Source of the DNA: Sphingobium faniae
GTDB taxonomy: Bacteria > Pseudomonadota > Alphaproteobacteria > Sphingomonadales > Sphingomonadaceae
Reading direction: 5' to 3'
NCBI GenBank assembly: GCA_900100475.1
Contig: FMTU01000014.1
Span: 1 to 64,000 of the forward strand
DNA length: 64,000 bases
Positions 10,980-19,354 of the stretch are shown here, in pieces (within the stretch, counting starts at the first letter, position 1; every line of letters starts with the position of its first letter). A program made the position numbers and the translations under genes. The notes under the pieces are model-generated. The model was not told where the DNA came from, ran no database searches, and saw nothing but the letters and a program-made list of their open reading frames with translations.

Positions 10980-11219
10980 TTAGCCCTTCACATCAGCGAG
11001 CGAGGCGCCGAAATTGATGTGAAAGGGCTGGCCGGCGATCACCAGCGCCGGGACCGAGGCGACGCCAGCCGCCTCGGCCTCCGCGATCCGTCCTGGCGCG
11101 TCGCCGAGATGGACGACCTCGACGTCATATTGCGCGGGATCGAGCGCATGGGCGAGGCCCTGTTCGGCGCTGACGCAGACCGGGCACCCGGCATGGTAAA
11201 ACGTCGCTTTCTGGGGCAT
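10980..11219 (-). CDS. Small glutaredoxin/thioredoxin-like protein
   Basis: A 79-aa redox protein with CPVC at residues 12-15 (ATFYHAGCPVCVSAEQGL) and the cis-proline SVPALVIAG. The start at 11219 follows AAGGAAGGAAC by eight bases; an upstream ATG at 11294 would overlap the MarR gene and add 25 unrelated residues. It likely passes electrons to the neighbouring redoxin or is a stand-alone disulfide reductase. Confidence 0.82.
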   Translation of the reverse strand: MPQKATFYHAGCPVCVSAEQGLAHALDPAQYDVEVVHLGDAPGRIAEAEAAGVASVPALVIAGQPFHINFGASLADVKG

Positions 11220-11290
11220 GATGAGATGTTCCTTCCTTGCTTTCGAGGGTGGAGAACCGAGCGCCCCGTTCGTTGCCGCGAGCGGGGCGC

Positions 11291-11923
11291 TCACATATGG
11301 GCAGGCTCCTTTAAGAAGCGAGCCCAGCTTTCAAGCCGCGCGGATGCGTCGGCTTCGACGTGATCGCCGCAATCGAGACGCAGCGATGCGTCGCCGAAAG
11401 CGGCGTCCACGAAGGCGCAGTGATGCGGCGTGGCCGCATCGGAATGGACATTGGGCCGGAAATGCGTGCAGGAGACGCACATGCGCTGGACAGGGATTGC
11501 GCCGCGTATCTGGAGCGCGCCGATCATCTTGGTGAGTCCTTTGAGGAAGGCGGCGCGCTCTCCCTCATCGAGCATCTCGACGGCGCCCAACAGGGCATCC
11601 GGCCAGACCGCCATTTCGCCGGCCAGGTGCTTACCTGAGTCCGTCGGATGAAGCCGCACCGCACGTGCGTCATCGGGATCCCGAAGCTTCTCGACATAGC
11701 CCTTGCGGACCAGCGCGGCGACGGCGTCGCTTGCCGTCGGATGGGTCACGGCAATCTCGGTTGCGATTGCACCGACGCGCGCGGGGCCACGGGCGACGAG
11801 ATAAGCGAGGATCTGGGCCTGGGTTGGCGTGAGCCCGGTTGCCTCAGCCTGCCGCCAGCCTTCCGATCGCAGCAGCATCCCGATCCGCGACAATCCGGTC
11901 ATGATATGGGCGTCGGCGGTCAT
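11291..11923 (-). CDS. MarR-family regulator with a C-terminal four-cysteine cluster
   Basis: A 210-aa regulator. Residues 8-140 form the MarR winged helix (LTPTQAQILAYLVARG, VTHPTASDAVAALVRKGYVE, RDPDDARAVRLHPT). After it comes a module not in ordinary MarR proteins, with Cys149-x2-Cys152 (MCVSCTHFRPN), Cys169 (PHHCAFVD) and Cys185 (RLDCGDHV), suited to bind a metal or Fe-S cluster or to sense thiol stress. It heads the redoxin operon and probably represses it through the palindrome just upstream. The sensing role is inference. Confidence 0.85.
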   Translation of the reverse strand: MTADAHIMTGLSRIGMLLRSEGWRQAEATGLTPTQAQILAYLVARGPARVGAIATEIAVTHPTASDAVAALVRKGYVEKLRDPDDARAVRLHPTDSGKHLAGEMAVWPDALLGAVEMLDEGERAAFLKGLTKMIGALQIRGAIPVQRMCVSCTHFRPNVHSDAATPHHCAFVDAAFGDASLRLDCGDHVEADASARLESWARFLKEPAHM

Positions 11924-11938
11924 CGGTCCTCGACTCTA

Positions 11939-11961
11939 ATATAGTAGGAGTCCTATATATA
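11939..11961. promoter_or_regulatory. Probable MarR operator
   Basis: TAGGA-G-TCCTA (11945-11955) is a perfect inverted repeat lying in an AT-rich tract (ATATAGTAGG...CCTATATATA), 22 bases before the marR start. Position and AT-rich symmetry fit autoregulation. Confidence 0.5.
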
Positions 11962-12234
11962 ATTATCGGGCAGGTCAAGGAAGGCTGCGTCAGCCCTGAA
12001 TGAAGGAGGGATGATCGATCCCTTGAACCGACTGGCGCATAATCGCGGCGACTTGCGCAAGCTGGTCCAGTCCCTCTCAAACGAAATGGTCGCCGAGCTG
12101 TGTCGACGCCAGCGGGCGCAAAGTCACGGGTCGCCCGTGATCTCTGCCACACATCGCGAAGGTTCGTCGTCCGACCGACACGGCTTTCGGCTGATCCCTA
12201 TCTCGCTTGGGGAATCGCGGCGCCGAACGGAAAC

Positions 12235-13011
12235 TCAATCTTCCTTCCCGCGGCGCGGGACCGCGTTCAGGAAATCCTTGAGGTCCATCGGGAAGGGAAA
12301 GACGATTGTCGAGCTGCGCTCGTTGGCGATCACGTTGAGGGTCGAGAGATAGCGAAGCTGCATCGCTTCGGGTTTCTGGCCTAGGATTTCGGCGGCTTCG
12401 AGCAGCTTCTGCGCGGCCTGCTGCTCACCTTCCGCGTTGATGATCTTGGCGCGCCGCTCGCGCTCGGCTTCCGCCTGGCGCGCGATCGCGCGAACCATCG
12501 ATTCGTCGATGTCGACATGCTTGATCTCGACATTGGCGACCTTGATCCCCCAGGCGTCGGTCTGGGCGTCGAGGATCTTCTGGATGTCGGCGTTGAGCTT
12601 GTCGCGCTCGGCCAGCATGTCGTCCAGCTCATGCTTGCCGAGGACGGAGCGCAGCGTCGTCTGGGCAAGCTCGCTGGTCGCCTGCATGAAGTTTTCGACC
12701 TGAATGGTCGCCCGTTCGGGATCGATAACCCGGAAATAGATTACCGCGCTGACGCGGACGGAGACATTGTCGCGCGAGATCACGTCCTGTGTGGGCACGT
12801 CGAGCACCACCGTCCTGAGATCCATGCGGACCATCTGCTGGACATAGGGGACGAGAAGGATGAGGCCGGGGCCCTTGACGGCGGTGAAGCGGCCGAGGGT
12901 GAACACCACGCCGCGCTCATATTCGCGCAGAATCTTGATCGCCGCTGTCAGGAACAGAAGAACGAGGACGAACGCCGGAATGTAGAAGGCCAGACTACCG
13001 AGCATATCCAT
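12235..13011 (-). CDS. Slipin (stomatin/prohibitin SPFH membrane protein)
   Basis: A 258-aa membrane scaffold protein with an N-terminal hydrophobic hairpin ([20 protein letters not shown]) and the SPFH domain ([49 protein letters not shown]), then a helical region ([19 protein letters not shown]). Start at 13011 follows GGAGAAGCAGG. It is 11 bases downstream of NfeD on the same strand; slipin and NfeD pairs are common in bacteria, with the NfeD protease cleaving the stomatin C-terminus in archaeal studies. Confidence 0.93.
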   Translation of the reverse strand: MDMLGSLAFYIPAFVLVLLFLTAAIKILREYERGVVFTLGRFTAVKGPGLILLVPYVQQMVRMDLRTVVLDVPTQDVISRDNVSVRVSAVIYFRVIDPERATIQVENFMQATSELAQTTLRSVLGKHELDDMLAERDKLNADIQKILDAQTDAWGIKVANVEIKHVDIDESMVRAIARQAEAERERRAKIINAEGEQQAAQKLLEAAEILGQKPEAMQLRYLSTLNVIANERSSTIVFPFPMDLKDFLNAVPRRGKED

Positions 13012-13022
13012 CCTGCTTCTCC

Positions 13023-14474
13023 TTAGTTTTCCATGGAACTGGCGAAATCCGTATCGGCCTGTGTGACGTCGAGCGTCAGGCCTTCAAGCCCTGTGACACG
13101 CACGGACATGCCTGCTGTTAGATCGGCAACGCCCGCAGCCTGCCAGCGTTCGCCATGCGCGAAGACATGACCGGTTCCGTTGTTCCAGTCGAGCACCGTG
13201 CCGCTGGCCCCGATCATCTCTTCCCGGCCGCTGACGATTTTTCGTCGCCGCGAGACCAGCGCCAGGCGGGCGATCACGACTGTAAGTGCCAGGCTTGCGA
13301 TGGCCACACTGGCGATGGCTGGCCAGCTGATCTGGAACTGCGGGACGTCGGTGTCGATCAGGATCGCTCCGCCAAGCATGAACGCGACCAGTCCGCCAAT
13401 GCCCAATATGCCGAAAGAGGGCGAGAAGGCTTCCGCCGCCATCAGGGCGATGCCAAGCAGGATAAGGGCAGCGCCGGCGTAGTTCACCGGCAAGGCCGAA
13501 AAGGCATACAAGCCGGTAAGGAGACAAATCGCGCCGATCGTCCCGGGATAGAGCGCGCCGGGGTTCATGAACTCGAACATCAGGCCATAGATGCCGATCA
13601 TCATCAGGATCAGGGCAACGTTCGGATCGGTGATCGCGCCGAGAAAGCGCGTGCGCCAGTTCGGCGGCGCATCGGCCAGCGTGAGATCGCGGGTCGCGAG
13701 CTTGGCCTCGCGTCCCCCGATGGCGACCGTGCGCCCGTCGAGCTGGGCGAGAAGATCGGCACGGTCTCGGGCGACGAGATCGATGACATTCTGCTCGCGC
13801 GCGGCATTCGCGGACAAGCTGGCCGCGGTTTGTACGGCTGCTTCCGCCCAGTCCGCGTTGCGCCCCCTGAGCTCGGCGAGCGAGCGAATATAGGCGATGG
13901 CGTCGTTGCGGGCCTTTGCCTGACTTGCATCCTCCGCTTTGGGCGCGGCCGCTTCATCCTTTTCGTCCCCGTCGTGGGGCGGGGACAGGGGATTGCCCCC
14001 GCCGCCGATCTGCACGGGCGTCGCCGCGCCGAGATTGGTGCCCGGCGCCATCGCCGCGACATGGCTGGCGTAGAGGATGTAGGTCCCGGCACTGGCGGCC
14101 CGTCCGCCGCTCGGGCTGACATAGGTCACCACCGGCACCGGCGAACGCAGGATCTCCCGGATGATGTCGCGCATCGCGCTGTCGAGGCCGCCCGGCGTGT
14201 CCATTTCGATGACCACCAGCGGCGCGCGCTCGGCGGCCGCGCGCTCCAGCCCCCGAACAATATAGTCGGAGGTCGCGGGGCCGATCGCGCCCTGCAACGA
14301 CAGTACCGGGGCCGTACGTGCAGGTTGCGCCAAGCCCGGCGCCGCCCAAAACAGCAGGCCCGCCAAGAGACCCAACAGAACCAGGACGAACGACGGACAG
14401 AAGGTGGAGCGGATGCGCGTTATGGGCCTCTCCTTTCGCGGTGATTTACCCGGAAGCGTCCATGCTGGACGCAA
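13023..14474 (-). CDS. NfeD-family membrane serine protease (ClpP-like domain plus NfeD)
   Basis: A 483-aa long-form NfeD: signal peptide ([20 protein letters not shown]), ClpP-class protease domain (about 45-250) with substrate-loop MDTPGGL and nucleophile serine in [14 protein letters not shown], a candidate lysine in [15 protein letters not shown], then four or five membrane helices (285-405) and a C-terminal OB fold ([20 protein letters not shown]). ATG 14474 is the only standard start before the signal peptide; a ribosome site AAAGGAGAGG sits ahead of an ATA codon at 14423, so the true N-terminus may be 17 residues shorter. Partner of the slipin. Confidence 0.9.
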   Translation of the reverse strand: MRPAWTLPGKSPRKERPITRIRSTFCPSFVLVLLGLLAGLLFWAAPGLAQPARTAPVLSLQGAIGPATSDYIVRGLERAAAERAPLVVIEMDTPGGLDSAMRDIIREILRSPVPVVTYVSPSGGRAASAGTYILYASHVAAMAPGTNLGAATPVQIGGGGNPLSPPHDGDEKDEAAAPKAEDASQAKARNDAIAYIRSLAELRGRNADWAEAAVQTAASLSANAAREQNVIDLVARDRADLLAQLDGRTVAIGGREAKLATRDLTLADAPPNWRTRFLGAITDPNVALILMMIGIYGLMFEFMNPGALYPGTIGAICLLTGLYAFSALPVNYAGAALILLGIALMAAEAFSPSFGILGIGGLVAFMLGGAILIDTDVPQFQISWPAIASVAIASLALTVVIARLALVSRRRKIVSGREEMIGASGTVLDWNNGTGHVFAHGERWQAAGVADLTAGMSVRVTGLEGLTLDVTQADTDFASSMEN

Positions 14475-14808
14475 GTGCCGCGAACAGCAACCTTATGCGC
14501 AACATGCCTTCCTTGCCTTTTCCCAGCCATGACAGCCCTCTCATCCAGTCTCACCTCGGGAAGCACCGCGAGACCGTATGTGACATTGCGGGTTCGATCC
14601 CGCAGTGTCGCTACGTGAGTTTCCGTAGCGTCGTTCTATGAGTGGAACCGACGCGTAACGAAATTGCGCTTACATTTTTCGCGTTCACTCTGACGAGGCA
14701 CGCCGCGCGCCTTCGCCCGGGATGCAGCCGCACCAAAGCTATCGATGGAATGGCCGGAAACGACCACTACTAAGCCTTCGGCACACCGTGCTTCAGGGCC
14801 GCCCACTA
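14475..14808. other. Intergenic region with tandem hairpins, no gene
   Basis: 334 bases between hemerythrin and nfeD, both minus strand. It contains the hairpin pair at 14580-14630 and otherwise nothing I can support. Confidence 0.5.
14580..14630. repeat. Two overlapping hairpins, possible terminator or attenuator
   Basis: Hairpin one: 14580-14592 with 14599-14611, 13-bp arms with two wobble-type mismatches and loop TTCGAT. Hairpin two: CGCTACG (14609-14615) with CGTAGCG (14624-14630). They share 14609-14611 and so cannot both form fully. They lie 3' of the hemerythrin gene. Confidence 0.6.
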
Positions 14809-15354
14809 TCATGAATCGAGATATTTCACCTTCAGGTCCTTGAGCATGTCGTGCAGCTGTTCGTGGCGACCTGAGCCCATCACCTCCTCTTCGTGTCGAT
14901 CAAAGGCGGAGACCAGGCCATCCATCACTTCCGGTGCGACGATGCGATCAGCCATCGGGAACAGGACGGTATTTTCCTTCTCGATATGCGTTCTCATGTG
15001 GTCGGCATAAGCAGTCGCTGCTTCTGAAAATTTCGCCGGTAACATTGCTGGTTCGGTTGCATTGGCCATTGCCGCGACAAGCGCGCGGCCCTGTTCATGC
15101 TCCGACAGCATCACCGACACCGGTCCGCCATCGGCTGGTAGACCTGCCTCAATCATGGCGGGAAACAACAGGCCCTCCTCTTTGCCATGGTGGCATGTGT
15201 CGACAAATTCCCGCAGAAACCCCAGAAACTGCATGATATCCTCTGATGTCGCCTTCCCCTGTCTGGCTTCGTCCGAGATTTGATCGAGTATCTTGAGGGC
15301 CATCAGGATGGCGTCATGTTCGTGCTTTAGAACATCAATAGCCTGGCTCACCAT
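14809..15354 (-). CDS. Hemerythrin HHE domain protein
   Basis: A 181-aa protein of the hemerythrin/HHE family, which binds a diiron centre with oxygen, nitric oxide or peroxide-related roles. Ligand motifs: HEHD, CHHGKEEGLLFP, LSEHEQGR and HMRTHIEKENTVLFP. ATG 15354 is preceded by GGGAGACG; upstream ATGs would add up to 40 unrelated residues. It is a single-gene unit. Confidence 0.9.
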   Translation of the reverse strand: MVSQAIDVLKHEHDAILMALKILDQISDEARQGKATSEDIMQFLGFLREFVDTCHHGKEEGLLFPAMIEAGLPADGGPVSVMLSEHEQGRALVAAMANATEPAMLPAKFSEAATAYADHMRTHIEKENTVLFPMADRIVAPEVMDGLVSAFDRHEEEVMGSGRHEQLHDMLKDLKVKYLDS

Positions 15355-15601
15355 CGTCTCCCGCTGATTTATGGCATGGATAGGATGATCAAGCATGGAA
15401 TAGACGACGCTGTCGACCAGATTTTCAGGACCATTGAGTGGCTTTGTGGGGGTCGCGCGAAGCGTTACTGTCACCTGGTGAATGCGCCGCCAAGGAGCAG
15501 CGCTGCCGCAGCCAGATCCTTCACCGCACCGCCGCCGGCCCGCGTTCCAGCAGCGGTTTCCTGTGTGCCACTGACGCCAGATAGACCGGATCCTGCTGAA
15601 T

Positions 15602-16030
15602 ATGAATCGTGTGATCCGAGCGCTGCTTAACAGCCGAGCCGTGAAATTTGTCGTGGATATCAGGACTTTCGCGACAAGGAAAACTTCCTGCGTAGTATTT
15701 CGTGGGGCTTATCTGCGCGACCGCTACAAACTTGGCATGGACCGCTTCTTCGCCGAGCATGATCCGGCGGCACGGACCAGGCTGGCGCATCACATGTTCG
15801 ATGCCATCAAGCGCGGCGACTGGCGCGCGGATGCGGCGACACGCGCCGAGATCGAGACGCTGGCGGGCGCGCCGTCGTCCGTGTCCGGGGCCGATGCGAC
15901 AAGGGCATCCACAACCGTGCCCCGGCCACTTGTGCCGGTCGCCCCGGCACCAACTCCGAACACGCCTGCGGTGAGTGGTCCATCCGCTTCCGGAAGGGTC
16001 TCCGGCTACGAGCTTGTCCCCGCCCAGTAG
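15602..16030 (+). pseudogene. Remnant of a CobN-like chelatase C-terminus
   Basis: From about 15700 the frame reads YLRDRYKLGMDRFFAEHDP, LAHHMFDAIKRGDW and a proline-rich tail ending VSGYELVPAQ, resembling the end of the large CobN subunit of cobaltochelatase (over 1200 aa when complete). The residues before this are unrelated, so nearly all of the protein is missing. The match rests on memory of the family C-terminus and is moderate. Confidence 0.45.
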
Positions 16031-16042
16031 GCCCGCAAAGCT

Positions 16043-16174
16043 ATGCCGCAGCAGCCGATCATGCCCTTGGTGATGATCGGCTTGTCGTTGATCGGCTTGT
16101 CGTTGATCGTGCTGATCGGGGGAGGGGTGATCATCCGGCTGCGGCACGTCGGACCTTTGCCACTGAACAGCTGA
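16043..16174 (+). CDS. 43-residue single-span membrane protein
   Basis: Short frame starting MPQQPIMPLVMIG, one hydrophobic helix (about residues 8-30) and a basic tail IIRLRHVGPLPLNS. It begins 12 bases after the CobN-like remnant stop; small membrane proteins follow cobN-like genes in some proteobacteria. A 15-bp unit GATCGGCTTGTCGTT is repeated in tandem (16075-16104) inside the helix, giving the repeated residues IGLSL. It may be orphaned by loss of cobN. Confidence 0.5.
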   Translation: MPQQPIMPLVMIGLSLIGLSLIVLIGGGVIIRLRHVGPLPLNS

Positions 16175-16176
16175 AC

Positions 16177-17064
16177 TTAAATTCCCTGCTCAATTCCGTC
16201 CTTGATCTTGACCGGGATGCGTAGGAACCGCACGCCATTGGCGTCCGCGGCTGGAAAGCGCCCGCCACGGATGTTCACCTGAATCGACGGTAGCAGCAAC
16301 TTCGGCACAGCTAATGTCGCGTCGCGTGCTTCCCGCATTGCGACGAATTCATCCTCGCTCACCCCGTCATGCACATGCACGCTGGCGCGGCGTTGTTCAC
16401 CCACGGTCGTTTCCCAGCGATAGTCGTCGCGGTCGGGCGCCTTGTAGTCGTGGCAGAGGAACAGCCTTGTGTCGTCCGGGAGGCTGAGCAACTTGCGGAT
16501 CGAGCGGTATAGCTGGCGGGCATCGCCGCCGGGAAAATCCGCCCGTGCGCTGCCGTAATCCGGCATGAACAACGTATCGCCGACGAAGGCTACATCACCG
16601 ATCCGGTAGGTCAGGTCGGCGGGGGTGTGGCCGGGCGTGTGCATTGCCTCGACCTCCAGCGTCCCAAGCGCGAAACGCTCTCCATCGACGAAGAGCCGGT
16701 CGAAGTCGGAGCCGTCGGTCTTCAGGTCATCGAATGCGAAGACTGGGCGGAAGATCTTCTGCACGTCACGGATATGCTCGCCAATGCCGATCTGCGCGCC
16801 GGTCTTTGCCTTGATATAGGGCGCCGCCGACAGATGGTCGGCGTGAGCGTGTGTCTCTAGAACCATGGTGATGCGCCAGCCCTTCTCCTCCGCCATCGCC
16901 AGTATCCGGTCGGCCGAGCCGGTATCGACCTCGCCGTTGGGCAAGTCGAAATCAAGCACGGGGTCGATCACGGCGGCAAGGCGCGTGGCGGGATCGATGA
17001 CCAGGTAGCTGATCGTGTTGGTGGACTCGTCGAAGAACGCTTCGATGATCGGCGTGGCAGTCAT
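16177..17064 (-). CDS. Metallo-beta-lactamase-fold hydrolase, persulfide dioxygenase-like (Blh type)
   Basis: A 295-aa MBL-fold enzyme with metal ligands ETHAHADHL, MHTPGHTPADL, FVGDTLF and FLCHDYK, as in glyoxalase II-like persulfide dioxygenases, which oxidise glutathione persulfide to sulfite. Start at 17064 has GGAGG six bases upstream. It is divergent from a BigR-type regulator and faces rhodanese and TSUP genes, the known setting of Blh in Xylella and Agrobacterium sulfide detoxification. A fused-rhodanese form is absent: the rhodanese is separate here. Confidence 0.9.
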   Translation of the reverse strand: MTATPIIEAFFDESTNTISYLVIDPATRLAAVIDPVLDFDLPNGEVDTGSADRILAMAEEKGWRITMVLETHAHADHLSAAPYIKAKTGAQIGIGEHIRDVQKIFRPVFAFDDLKTDGSDFDRLFVDGERFALGTLEVEAMHTPGHTPADLTYRIGDVAFVGDTLFMPDYGSARADFPGGDARQLYRSIRKLLSLPDDTRLFLCHDYKAPDRDDYRWETTVGEQRRASVHVHDGVSEDEFVAMREARDATLAVPKLLLPSIQVNIRGGRFPAADANGVRFLRIPVKIKDGIEQGI

Positions 17065-17083
17065 GAGAACCTCCATTCGTTCC

Positions 17084-17123
17084 TTGACTATATATTAGTA
17101 TATTCTATATTAGCAATATCTAA
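17084..17123. promoter_or_regulatory. AT-rich divergent promoter and BigR operator
   Basis: TTGACT (17084-17089) and TATATT (17106-17111) form a good sigma-70 promoter toward bigR. The region is very AT-rich with repeated ATATTAG-like half sites (17091-17113), as at known BigR operators. Both the hydrolase and the regulator would be controlled. Confidence 0.6.
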
Positions 17124-17138
17124 CTGAAAGATGTTGCG

Positions 17139-17456
17139 ATGCTCAAGCCCCCGATGGACCTCGCCGCCTTCGAGAAGAAGGCCGGCGAAGTGGCGCAAAT
17201 CCTGAAGGCTATCGGCAATGACCGGCGCCTGATGGTGCTGTGCAAGCTCGTCGAACATGGCGAGCGCACGGTCGGCGATCTCGCCGATGACGTGGGCCTC
17301 TCGCAGTCGGCCCTGTCGCAGCATCTGGCGAAGATGCGCGATGAAGGGCTGGTCGCCTTTCGCCGCGAGAGCCAGACGCTCTGGTACCGGATCGCCGATC
17401 CCCGGACCGAGGCGCTGTTCGCCACCCTCTATCAACTCTACTGTCAGGAGGACTGA
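17139..17456 (+). CDS. bigR: BigR/SqrR-type ArsR-family persulfide-sensing repressor
   Basis: A 105-aa winged-helix repressor. The DNA-recognition helix is GLSQSALSQHLAKMRDEGL and the wing VAFRRESQTLWYRIADP. Two cysteines, Cys35 (RLMVLCKLVEH) and Cys102 (LYQLYCQED), match the pair that forms a disulfide or polysulfide bridge in BigR and SqrR, releasing DNA when sulfane sulfur is present. It leads a run with rhodanese and TSUP genes, 4-5 bases apart. Confidence 0.92.
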   Translation: MLKPPMDLAAFEKKAGEVAQILKAIGNDRRLMVLCKLVEHGERTVGDLADDVGLSQSALSQHLAKMRDEGLVAFRRESQTLWYRIADPRTEALFATLYQLYCQED

Positions 17457-17460
17457 TCCG

Positions 17461-17979
17461 ATGACGATGACATCCGTTACACCTGCCGAAGCGCAGCGCC
17501 TGATACGGAACGGCGCGAAGCTGATCGACATCCGCGCGCCTGACGAACATGCGCGCGAACATATCCCCGGCGCGGACAATGTGCCGCTGGCCGAAATCGA
17601 CCGCCTTCGGGCCGGTGATTGCCCGGTGGTGTTCCATTGCCGCTCGGGCGCGCGTACCGGGGCCAATGTCGCACGCCTTTCTGCCGCCGCTGCCGGTGCG
17701 CCCTGTTATCTGATCGAGGGCGGGATCGACGCATGGCGCCGCGCCGGGCTGGAGGTCGCGGCCGACCGGCGCCAACCGCTGGAACTGATGCGGCAGGTGC
17801 AGCTTGCCGCCGGCGGGCTGGTCCTGCTGGGCGTTGCACTCGGTTTTCTCGTTGGTCCCGGCTTTTTCGCCCTCTCCGCTTTTGTCGGCGCCGGGCTGAT
17901 GCTCGCGGGCGGGACGGGCTGGTGCGGCATGGCGCGGCTGCTGCGACATATGCCGTGGAACCGCCGGATGGCGGCCTGA
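17461..17979 (+). CDS. Rhodanese with C-terminal membrane anchor (YgaP-like)
   Basis: A 172-aa sulfurtransferase. Residues 5-105 are a rhodanese domain with the active-site loop HCRSGARTG (catalytic Cys in PVVFHCRSG) and DIRAPDEHAREHIPGA; residues 115-165 are two hydrophobic helices of the DUF2892 type (GGLVLLGVALGFLVG, FVGAGLMLAGGTGWCG). YgaP of E. coli has the same layout. It should move sulfane sulfur at the inner membrane in the BigR sulfide response. Confidence 0.92.
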   Translation: MTMTSVTPAEAQRLIRNGAKLIDIRAPDEHAREHIPGADNVPLAEIDRLRAGDCPVVFHCRSGARTGANVARLSAAAAGAPCYLIEGGIDAWRRAGLEVAADRRQPLELMRQVQLAAGGLVLLGVALGFLVGPGFFALSAFVGAGLMLAGGTGWCGMARLLRHMPWNRRMAA

Positions 17980-17984
17980 CGATC

Positions 17985-18764
17985 GTGACCGCGACGGAAA
18001 TCCTGCTGGCGCTGCTCTCGGGTGGTCTCATCGGCATCGTGCTGGGCCTGGTGGGCGGCGGCGGCTCGATCCTTGCCGTGCCGCTGCTGGTCTATGTGGT
18101 CGGCGTCAGCTCGACCCATGCGGCGATCGGAACCGCCGCCGTCGCGGTTGCGGCCAATGCCGCCACGAGCCTTGCCGGTCATGCCCGTGCGAGCATGGTC
18201 AAATGGCCCTGCGCGATCGTCTTTGCGGCAGCCGGCATAATTGGCGCCGCGATCGGAGCGGAGATCGGCAAGGCTGTCGATGGAAGCAGGCTGCTGATGC
18301 TGTTCGGCCTGCTGATGATCGGCGTCGGGCTTTCGATGCTGCGCAAGCGCCGGCGTGAGGATGATCCGAATGTCCGGCTGTCGCGCACGACAGCTCCGGT
18401 GCTGCTCCCCCGGCTGGTGCCGATGGGGCTGGGTGTTGGACTCGCCGCCGGCTTTTTCGGCATTGGCGGTGGCTTCCTGATCGTGCCTGCGCTGATCGCG
18501 GCAACAGCCATGCCGTTCGCCTATGCGGTCGGTACATCGCTCGTCGTCGTCACTGCGCTCGGGCTGACCACGGCCACCTCCTATGCGCTATCCGGCCATG
18601 TCGACTGGCTGCTTACGGCGCTGCTCATCGCCGGTGGTGTCGGCGGGGCAGCACTGGGCATTCTGCTCGGCCGGAAGCTTGCCGCCCACAAGATGCTGTT
18701 CGAGCGTGCGTTCGCCCTGCTCGTCATCACCGTGGGCATCTATATCGCGATCGGAGCGGCCTGA
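17985..18764 (+). CDS. TSUP-family sulfite/anion exporter (TauE/SafE)
   Basis: A 259-aa membrane protein with about eight helices and the two glycine-rich repeats typical of TauE/SafE: GIVLGLVGGGGSILAVPLLV and AAGFFGIGGGFLIVPALIA. GTG 17985, five bases after the rhodanese stop, is the sensible start. In BigR loci the TSUP protein exports sulfite made by the persulfide dioxygenase; that substrate is inferred from context. Confidence 0.9.
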   Translation: MTATEILLALLSGGLIGIVLGLVGGGGSILAVPLLVYVVGVSSTHAAIGTAAVAVAANAATSLAGHARASMVKWPCAIVFAAAGIIGAAIGAEIGKAVDGSRLLMLFGLLMIGVGLSMLRKRRREDDPNVRLSRTTAPVLLPRLVPMGLGVGLAAGFFGIGGGFLIVPALIAATAMPFAYAVGTSLVVVTALGLTTATSYALSGHVDWLLTALLIAGGVGGAALGILLGRKLAAHKMLFERAFALLVITVGIYIAIGAA

Positions 18765-18803
18765 GACGCATCCCGGGGTTTGATTTCGATTGGGAGGACT
18801 AGA

Positions 18804-19189
18804 ATGCATGATCCTGGCGAGAACAGCGAAGGACTGGCGCGCACTACTGGGCAGGTGAAGCGGGTACGCACTGGCTCGCCCAGCTCGACCGTTTCGAAAG
18901 CATGATCGAACCGATCAGCGAAGCGCTGCTCGCGCAAGCCGCCTATGCTATCGGGGAGAAGGTGGTCGATGTTGGATGCGCCGTCGCCTGGGCGACGAGG
19001 CAGATCGCCGAAGCCGTTGGAAATACGGGATTTGCACTCGGCCTCGACATATCGCCGGAACTGGAGGCAGCTACAGCTGGGGCAACGGGAGATATACTCT
19101 ACACCGAAGTTTCCGGTGACACGCTGATCGTCGACTTCGGCGAAGGCTACAGCCTCAGGGGCATCGCCGGCTTCCGGGTTCGGTACTGA
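18804..19189 (+). pseudogene. Frameshifted, chimeric SAM-methyltransferase remnant
   Basis: ATG 18804 opens MHDPGENSEG, then a shift near 18840 moves the homology to another frame: HYWAGEAGTHWLAQLDRF, then VVDVGCAVAWATRQIAEAVG and LGLDIS, a class I methyltransferase motif I region with the usual GxGxG glycines altered. At about 19060 the match ends and an unrelated tail begins (GDTLIVDFGEGYSLRGIAGF). Both the shift and the fused tail argue against function. Confidence 0.7.
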
Positions 19190-19354
19190 TCAGGCTCCGG
19201 GATTCGAATGTTTCGGGAGATATCATGACCACTGGTCAACCGACCACCTGGATACACGTGCGCTGCCGCCTTTACCCTCCGAGTGTCGTCGATCCCGTCA
19301 TCATATGGGCGACAAGGCGAAGCGGGGCCGACCACCCGTTGCAACTCCGCCCAT

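Noticed and set aside
12011..12352. Plus-strand frames downstream of the slipin gene
   Set aside because: They overlap the 3' end of slipin and lack recognisable features.
13155..14444. 429-codon plus-strand frame
   Set aside because: Antisense to nfeD; composition is that of a shadow frame.
14587..14604. tRNA-like T-arm (GCGGGTTCGATCCCGC)
   Set aside because: No acceptor, D or anticodon arms can be formed around it; it is the core of a longer hairpin.
15521..16147. 208-codon minus-strand frame
   Set aside because: His/Arg/Gln-rich antisense of the CobN-like fragment and small membrane gene; no domain.
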